This document shows, one piece after another, positions 58,979 to 64,000 of a stretch of DNA of 64,000 nt. This DNA is from Micrococcus sp. 2A (GTDB lineage Bacteria > Actinomycetota > Actinomycetes > Actinomycetales > Micrococcaceae). Where the stretch lies: NCBI RefSeq assembly GCF_039519235.1, contig NZ_CP154351.1:558001-622000 (forward strand). The letters are read 5' to 3'. The notes beneath the pieces were generated by a model. It did not search any database. It saw only the letters and a program-made list of their open reading frames with translations, and was not told the origin of the DNA. Position 1 is the stretch's first letter; each line of letters starts with the position of its first letter. The translations under genes were made by a program, and so were the position numbers.

Positions 58979-59844
58979 CGACCAGTCTCCAACAGGTCCA
59001 ACAGGTACGCCCCGTACCCCGACTTCACGAGCGGCTCGGCGCGTCCGCGCAGCTCATCGTCCGAGAGCAGGCCCATCCGCCAGGCGACCTCCTCCGGCGC
59101 ACCGACCTTCAGCCCCTGGCGGGACTCGACGGTGCGGATGAAGTTCGAGGCGTCGTTCAGGTCCTTGAACGTGCCGGTGTCCAGCCAGGCGGTGCCGCGG
59201 GGCAGGACCTCCACGTTGAGCCGCCCTCGCTCCAGGTAGGTGCGGTTCACGTCCGTGATCTCCAGCTCACCGCGGGCCGAGGGCTTCAGACCCCGGGCGA
59301 TCTCCACAACATCGTTGTCGTAGAAGTACAGGCCTGGCACGGCGTAGTTCGACTTCGGCTGCGCGGGCTTCTCCTCAAGGGAGACGGCCTTGCCCTCGCC
59401 GTCGAACTCCACCACGCCGTAGGCCGTGGGGTCCGCCACCCAATAGCCGAACACCGTGGCACCGTCCACTGCGCTGTGGCGACGCAGCTGCTGGCCCATG
59501 CCCGGGCCATAGAAGATGTTGTCCCCGAGCACGAGGGCCACGTGGTCGTCGCCGATGTGCTCCTCGCCGAGGATGAACGCTTGGGCCAGGCCGTCGGGGG
59601 AGGGCTGCTGCACGTAGCTGAGCGAGACCCCGAACTGCGAGCCGTCCCCAAGCAGGCGCTGGAACTGTGCGGCGTCGTGCGGGGTGGTGATGATCAGGAT
59701 GTCGCTGATGCCTGCCAAGATGAGCGTGGACAGCGGGTAGTAGATCATCGGCTTGTCATAGACGGGCACGAGCTGCTTGGAGATGCCGTGGGTGATCGGG
59801 TGCAGGCGGGAGCCGGTTCCCCCGGCGAGGATGATGCCCTTCAT
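58975..59844 (-). CDS. rfbA: Glucose-1-phosphate thymidylyltransferase
   Basis: RmlA; makes dTDP-glucose, the first step to dTDP-rhamnose and related deoxysugars. The 289-residue protein has [47 protein letters not shown] and [19 protein letters not shown], all RmlA signatures. rmlB, C and D are not in the window and must lie elsewhere if dTDP-rhamnose is made. ATG 59844 lies seven bases after a leftward TACCAT box. Confidence 0.95.
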   Translation of the reverse strand: MKGIILAGGTGSRLHPITHGISKQLVPVYDKPMIYYPLSTLILAGISDILIITTPHDAAQFQRLLGDGSQFGVSLSYVQQPSPDGLAQAFILGEEHIGDDHVALVLGDNIFYGPGMGQQLRRHSAVDGATVFGYWVADPTAYGVVEFDGEGKAVSLEEKPAQPKSNYAVPGLYFYDNDVVEIARGLKPSARGELEITDVNRTYLERGRLNVEVLPRGTAWLDTGTFKDLNDASNFIRTVESRQGLKVGAPEEVAWRMGLLSDDELRGRAEPLVKSGYGAYLLDLLETGR

Positions 59845-59851
59845 GGGTCCG

Positions 59852-59857
59852 ATGGTA
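59852..59857 (-). promoter_or_regulatory. Leaderless -10 box of rfbA
   Basis: TACCAT on the minus strand, seven bases before ATG 59844. Confidence 0.5.
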
Positions 59858-59940
59858 TCGGCTGTGGCGGCGCCCACGGATGTGGGACTGCGGGGCGGCG
59901 GTTCCGGGTCATGTGCGCGGCAGTGGTCGAGGCAGATCTC

Positions 59941-59946
59941 TAGGAT
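59941..59946 (+). promoter_or_regulatory. Leaderless -10 box of the broken acyltransferase gene
   Basis: TAGGAT, six bases before ATG 59953. The promoter has been kept although the gene is disrupted. Confidence 0.45.
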
Positions 59947-59952
59947 CGTCGC

Positions 59953-61028
59953 ATGACTGCCTCCGCCCCGTCTGCGCTGCCCGAGAGCGGCCCTCCCGGC
60001 TCCCTGGGGATGCGCTCTCCGGGCGTGACAACGCCCTGAACGCCCTCCGCCTGCTGCTCGCCGTCGTCGTGCTGGTGTGGCACTCGTTCGTCGTCCTCGG
60101 CCGGGACGCCGACGGGGCGCTGGCCTCGATGGGTGCCACATGGGCGGTCAACGGGTTCTTCGCGGTTTCCGGGTACTTGATCTGCGGGTCCCGGCTGCGC
60201 TTGAGGTGACGCCCGTTCCTCTGGCGGCGGGTGCTGCGCATCTATCCCGCGTACTGGGTGGTGCTGGCGGTCACGGGCCTGGTCTTCGCCCCGCTCGCCG
60301 CCCTGCTCGGGAGAGGGAGCACGTCGGTCGCGGCCGGGCTGGACTACCTGGTGCAGAACTCCACCCTCTGGCTCCGGCGGTACGGTGTGGGCCACACCCT
60401 GGTGGATGTGCCGGAGCAGGGCCTGTGGAACGGGTCTCTGTGGACCCTCATGTTCGAGTTCGGCGCCTACCTCGCCGCCATGGTGCTCCTCGGGGCGGCG
60501 CTCGTCCGCTGGCACCTGACCGCCACGCTGGCCGTCCTCCTCGTGCTGATCACCGCGGCGGGCCTCACCGGGCTGGGCTCCGGGATCCAGTTGCCGATGG
60601 ACCTCCTCAACCAGGGGATCCGACTGGGCGGGTGCTTCGTGGCGGGCATGTTCGTCTACAGTGTGCGCTTCCGACTGCCGGCCGCCTGGCCGCTCGCCCT
60701 GGCCTCCCTGGTGATCACCGTGTGGCTCGCCGCCCTCCCGGGCCTCGGACTCCTGGCCGCCCTGCCGCTCGCAGTGGCACTGCTCAGCCTCGGGGCGCTG
60801 CTGCCCACCCGGGTGGGCGCCGTGAACGACATCAGCTACGGCGTCTACATCTACGCCTTCCCCGTCCAACAGCTGCTCGTGGTCGTGGCGGGGACCGGGT
60901 GGCCCGTGTGGCTGCACGCCCTGGCCGCCCTCGGCCTCACCGCCGCGGCGGCGTGGCTGTCCTGGCTGCTCGTCGAGCGCCCGGCTCTGCGCCTGGCGCA
61001 CCGAAGCCGGCCACACCGCTCTGCATGA
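59953..61028 (+). pseudogene. Acyltransferase 3 family gene, frameshifted and with an in-frame stop
   Basis: Conserved acyltransferase 3 segments are spread over one frame: [20 protein letters not shown] with the catalytic His, NGFFAVSGYLI, then RRVLRIYPAYWVVLA and a long multi-helix remainder ending at 61028. A TGA at 60207-60209 cuts this frame between the second and third motifs, where the family expects Arg (CGA to TGA would explain it). In addition, the only good start, ATG 59953, is in another frame that stops near 60039, implying a one-base shift between 59953 and about 60025. Two lesions make a sequencing slip less likely but not impossible. Confidence 0.8.
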
Positions 61029-61039
61029 GCCTCCGACAC

Positions 61040-61062
61040 GTGCCGGCCGGCGCGACCGGCAC
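61040..61062 (+). terminator. Hairpin after the acyltransferase pseudogene
   Basis: A seven-bp stem GTGCCGG/CCGGCAC (61040-61046 with 61056-61062) shortly after the pseudogene's end. Confidence 0.4.
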
Positions 61063-61072
61063 CGTGGAGCCG

Positions 61073-61078
61073 TAGTCT
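61073..61078 (+). promoter_or_regulatory. -10 box of the acetyltransferase-fucosyltransferase pair
   Basis: TAGTCT, 44 bases before ATG 61122; the leader would hold the GAGGAAGAGG ribosome site. Confidence 0.4.
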
Positions 61079-61121
61079 TCTCAGAGCCGATCGGACACCG
61101 ACAGAGGAAGAGGACGGACGC

Positions 61122-61619
61122 ATGTGGATTCCCGGCGGTGCTACCGCACGCAGGCTCACCCGGGCCGCTGCCCGCACGGAGCTTCTCCCCAACCGACTGC
61201 GAGGGAAGGCCCTGGAACGCCTTGGGCTGAGGGGGGCCCGGGACTCGTGGTGGTGCGCGGGCGGCCGGGTGCTCGCCCCGGAGCGTCTCACCGTGGGCCA
61301 CGGCTGCTTCGTCAACCGCGAGGTCCTCCTCGACGACGGCTCGATCGAACTCGGTCCGGGCGTTTACATCGGCCATCGGGCGATGATCCTGACCGCCACC
61401 CACGAGGTCGCCAGCCCCGACCGCCGGGCGGGACAGCCCGTGCATCGGGACGTCCGCATCGGTATGGGGACCTGGATCGGCGCCGGCGCCGTCGTGCTGC
61501 CCGGAGTGACGATCGGGCCCGGATGCGTCGTGGCGGCCGGTGCCGTTGTCGTCCGCCACTGCGAACCCAACGGGCTCTATGCGGGTGTTCCCGCCCGACG
61601 AGTGAAGGAGATCGGATGA
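61122..61619 (+). CDS. Hexapeptide-repeat O-acetyltransferase (maltose/CapG type)
   Basis: A 165-residue left-handed beta-helix acetyltransferase that would use acetyl-CoA to acetylate a sugar. Hexapeptide repeats run from about residue 65, with GVYIGHRAMILTATHEV containing the catalytic His, followed by DVRIGMGTWIGAGAVVLPGVTIGPGCVVAAGAVV and the closing YAGVPARRVKEIG. ATG 61122 has a strong purine-rich ribosome site. Its stop overlaps the next start (ATGA), so it works with the downstream fucosyltransferase-like gene. Confidence 0.88.
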   Translation: MWIPGGATARRLTRAAARTELLPNRLRGKALERLGLRGARDSWWCAGGRVLAPERLTVGHGCFVNREVLLDDGSIELGPGVYIGHRAMILTATHEVASPDRRAGQPVHRDVRIGMGTWIGAGAVVLPGVTIGPGCVVAAGAVVVRHCEPNGLYAGVPARRVKEIG

Positions 61620-62476
61620 GCAGGAGCGTCAGGGAGCCCAGAGTGTGGGGCCGCGCGGCGGTCGCGAGGATGCTCGACGGAGTCCGGCGTCGAGAGCCCG
61701 CAGTCATCTGGGGGAACGAGCCGATGAACGGCGGCAACTTCCTGTTCCTCTGGGCCACCGCCTGGGCCCGTCACCGGGCGACCGGCAGTCCCTGGCTGGT
61801 GCGTCGTAAGCCGAAGATGGCGCCGTGGCTGGAGGAGTTCCCCGCGCTCCAGACCCTCACCGTGGACGAGGCCGACGTCAGCTTCTGGCAGCCCCGGACC
61901 GTCGAATGGGGCCAGCAGGCCTACCTGGACTGGTTCTACCGGGACCTCGTGGAGTTCGCCGCCGGCCATCTGCTGAGCTCGAAGCGCTTCCGGCGCCGCC
62001 TGGACCGGATGGACCGCGAGGCCGTCGTCGTGAACGTGCGCCGGGGTGACTACTACTCCGATCCGGTGCACCGGGCCAACTACGGGTTCGACATCCCCGG
62101 CTACGTCCGCGCCGCCGTCTCCCGCGTTCCCGAGGCAGACCTCGAGCGGATCGTCCTGGTCTCGGACGACGTCGAATGGTGTCGCCGGAACCTCGGCTTC
62201 CTGGCCGACCACGCCTCCGTGCACACCATCCCCGGGGCGCACGACATGTTCGACGACCTGGCGCAGATCGCCGGGGGTCGTCACCTGATCCTGGCGAACT
62301 CCACGTTCTCCTACTGGGGCGGCTACATCTCGAGCGCGCTGCCGCCGCAGGTGCGCGCCCGGTCGGTCCAGGCTCCGCTGCACTTCACCCGACTCTACGC
62401 CCGCGGTGAATCGCCCCTGCTGCTGCCTCAGTGGCGGGCGATCCCGGACGACGAGTTCGACCCCGCCGATGACTGA
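61616..62476 (+). CDS. Alpha-1,2-fucosyltransferase-like (GT11) protein
   Basis: A 286-residue protein with GT11 features. GNEPMNGGNFLFLWATAWA is the N-terminal glycine motif, VVVNVRRGDYYSDP is the HxRRGDY donor-binding motif with Val-Asn in place of the usual His, and HLILANSTFSYWGGYIS is the conserved SNSTFSWW-type motif. Family members use GDP-fucose; the match is good, but the sugar and acceptor are inferred. Translationally coupled to the acetyltransferase gene. Confidence 0.78.
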   Translation: MSRSVREPRVWGRAAVARMLDGVRRREPAVIWGNEPMNGGNFLFLWATAWARHRATGSPWLVRRKPKMAPWLEEFPALQTLTVDEADVSFWQPRTVEWGQQAYLDWFYRDLVEFAAGHLLSSKRFRRRLDRMDREAVVVNVRRGDYYSDPVHRANYGFDIPGYVRAAVSRVPEADLERIVLVSDDVEWCRRNLGFLADHASVHTIPGAHDMFDDLAQIAGGRHLILANSTFSYWGGYISSALPPQVRARSVQAPLHFTRLYARGESPLLLPQWRAIPDDEFDPADD

Positions 62477-62510
62477 CCCCCAGTAAGCGGACTGGGCGCT
62501 GCTGGCAGTC

Positions 62511-64000
62511 TCAATGCCGACCGAGAAGACCGCGAGCCTCGTTGATGACGAGATGCGCCATAGCGTGCGCAGGGGTTCGCGCTCCACGTGCGGATGACCA
62601 CAGTTCACTCCGCACCTCTGAGACCGGCATGCCGACACGCCGGGCCCGCTTCGACAATTCCCACCGGGCCCGCCGTGAATGCTGGCGGGCCGTCAATGAT
62701 GGGCCCTCTTCCGCGTTCTTGAGGGCGCGGATCATTGAGCGGATAAAGCGTGGGCTGTTATGCGCGAATCCGACGGCCCCCAGTGACGTGTCCAGTCGTC
62801 TCACCGAGACGAGCGATTCCTCGGTGTAGACGAACCGATGCCGGGCAGCCAGGCGAGTCAGAAGTTCGAAGTCCTCGTAGAACAGGTCCTCGGCATAGCC
62901 GCCCTCCCGCTGCAGGACGTCGGAGCGGAGGAAGAGCGAGGCCGCGGGGATCCAATTCCCTTTGACGAGACACGCGAGCGTGTCTGCGGAGCGAGCCGGC
63001 TCCTCTGGCCAGGGGAACTCAGCCCGGGAGGAACAGTGGAGCAGTTCCGAGGAAGGACCGATCACGCGAGCGTCGCTGTAGGCGAGGACCACGTCCTCTG
63101 AAGAAGAGCTGAGCAGGGCTGCTTGGGCCTCGATCCGGTGGGGTTCCATAGTATCGTCACCGGCGATGTAGGTCACGAATTCCGTGTCCACCTGGGCAAG
63201 GAGCCTATTGAGGGTCCTGTTGAGTCCGACGTTCTCGCCGTTCGGTTGGAATTCGAACGTAGGCGGGGCGGACGCAACCCACTTCTCGATGACGGCTCTC
63301 GTGTCATCCCCGGGCGAGGCGTCATCGGCGATGAGTACGCGTGTGGGCGGCACTGTCTGCGCAGCGATACTCTCCAAGGTTTCGATGACGTAGGGGGCGT
63401 GGTTGTAGGCGACCACGAGAACGGTCGTCCCCGGGCGGCGGTGGGACCACGCCGCACTGTCGTCGTTCAGGCCGTGCCCCACCTTGGAGTGCAGGGGTCG
63501 ACGCAGCACCAGACGCTCGGCCCAGCCCACGGTGAGCCCCCAGGCCGTCGCTACGCGATCGACCCCCCCCGCCCAGTCCCGGGACTTAGCCCCTACGGCC
63601 ATACGCGCAAGTGCCCCGCTGGCCCGGGCCAACTCCGTTAAGGGTGAGCGTCTAAGTTCAGGTGCGGCGTCCCACGCGTCGCGGGCGGCAGCGACGTCGG
63701 CCAGGGATCTGCCGGCGTTCCGCCGTACGCGCATTCGGTCCCGCGTGGCAGAGGGGCGCGCGTAGATGATGGACATCGCCCCCGCGTCCACGATGGGGAT
63801 CCCCGCCTGCTCCAATCGGTAGGCGAGGTCGTTGTCCTCCCCGCCCCGGACGAGGGAAGAGTCGAACCCTCCGATTGACATCAGGACCTCCCGGCGCGCC
63901 GCGAAGTTGCCCCCCATCAGGGCGGGGCCGATGGAGCCGCGTCTGGCGGGCCGCGGCGGCGCCGGCATAGTCCGCTCCTCGAGGACGGCTCGTCGTTCGA
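62511..64000 (-). CDS. Two-domain GT2 glycosyltransferase, truncated by window edge
   Basis: The frame is open to the right edge, so the start lies outside; at least 495 residues are visible. The first part (GPALMGGNFAARREVLMSIGGFDSSLVRGGEDNDLAYRL) is the C-terminal half of one GT2 catalytic domain. A second complete GT2 domain follows: TTVLVVAYNHAPYVIETLESIAAQTVPPTRVLIADDASPGD, YIAGDDTMEPHRI and EGGYAEDLFYEDFELLTRLA. Tandem GT2 domains suggest an enzyme that adds two sugars or polymerises a repeat. It is convergent with the GT11-like gene. Confidence 0.82.
   Translation of the reverse strand, partial: ERRAVLEERTMPAPPRPARRGSIGPALMGGNFAARREVLMSIGGFDSSLVRGGEDNDLAYRLEQAGIPIVDAGAMSIIYARPSATRDRMRVRRNAGRSLADVAAARDAWDAAPELRRSPLTELARASGALARMAVGAKSRDWAGGVDRVATAWGLTVGWAERLVLRRPLHSKVGHGLNDDSAAWSHRRPGTTVLVVAYNHAPYVIETLESIAAQTVPPTRVLIADDASPGDDTRAVIEKWVASAPPTFEFQPNGENVGLNRTLNRLLAQVDTEFVTYIAGDDTMEPHRIEAQAALLSSSSEDVVLAYSDARVIGPSSELLHCSSRAEFPWPEEPARSADTLACLVKGNWIPAASLFLRSDVLQREGGYAEDLFYEDFELLTRLAARHRFVYTEESLVSVRRLDTSLGAVGFAHNSPRFIRSMIRALKNAEEGPSLTARQHSRRARWELSKRARRVGMPVSEVRSELWSSARGARTPAHAMAHLVINEARGLLGRH

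Noticed and set aside
60207..60209. TGA in the acyltransferase as recoded selenocysteine
   Set aside because: No Cys is expected at this site in the family, there is no SECIS-like hairpin directly downstream, and a second lesion (frameshift) is present.
62542..63765. Several plus-strand frames opposite the two-domain GT2 gene
   Set aside because: All are shadows; the minus frame has continuous GT2 motifs.

Overview
The window is very GC-rich, with GTG starts, four-base gene overlaps and many TANNNT boxes six to eight bases before a start codon. Gene content (WhiB regulator, DUF3499, DUF4245, TIGR03089, TIGR01906, LytR-CpsA-Psr, protein O-mannosyltransferase) is that of an actinobacterium, most likely a Micrococcus-like member of the Micrococcaceae. 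Species assignment is inference; no rRNA gene is present. I see no CRISPR array, prophage or complete insertion sequence.

Region 1 (1-24.7 kb) is mostly housekeeping: a repeat-rich left end, rhomboid protease, PhoH-like ATPase, orphan prepilin peptidase, fumarase, carbonic anhydrase, DUF4245, GlpX fructose-bisphosphatase, ManA, an LCP ligase coupled to purKE, GtrA, TIGR03089, WhiB, the degenerate zincin/DUF3499 pair, S-adenosylhomocysteinase, TIGR01906, an old yellow enzyme, an acyl-CoA ligase and Pmt. Much of 9-19 kb keeps an ancient actinobacterial order also known around Rv3248-Rv3277 of M. tuberculosis.

Region 2 (24.7-42.3 kb) is the conserved pmt-rsmI-tatD-ksgA-ispE-ABC-F-glmU-prs block (compare Rv1002-Rv1018). 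It is interrupted by single accessory genes: a GT34-like transferase, a twin-arginine-type exported protein, a GT2 transferase, a flippase-like ABC exporter and a phosphoglycosyltransferase. tRNA-Gln(TTG) precedes glmU, and lepB follows prs.

Region 3 (42.3-64 kb) is a cell-surface glycan locus that runs off the right edge. It has about a dozen glycosyltransferases, an HPr-kinase-like/PqqD fusion, a tight operon whose core is a CMP-nonulosonate (sialic/legionaminic-type) cytidylyltransferase plus a four-part NeuB fusion, acyltransferases (one intact with a T9 tract, one broken), RmlA, a hexapeptide acetyltransferase and a GT11 fucosyltransferase-like protein. The phosphoglycosyltransferase at 37.3 kb could start the polymer, RmlA, GlmU and the NeuA/NeuB pair would supply precursors, and the LCP protein could attach the product to the wall.

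The most unusual structure is a matching pair of insertions. At 4996-6654 and 26410-27804 a lower-GC exported or membrane-protein gene sits between two diverged copies of the same host sequence, each including the 3' end of the neighbouring housekeeping gene. At rsmI every coding difference between the copies is synonymous, so the second copy looks like an allele from another strain. A transposase fragment lies in the second island. The other main candidates for novelty are the CBS-NeuB-SAF-TIM-barrel fusion and the nonulosonate operon around it.
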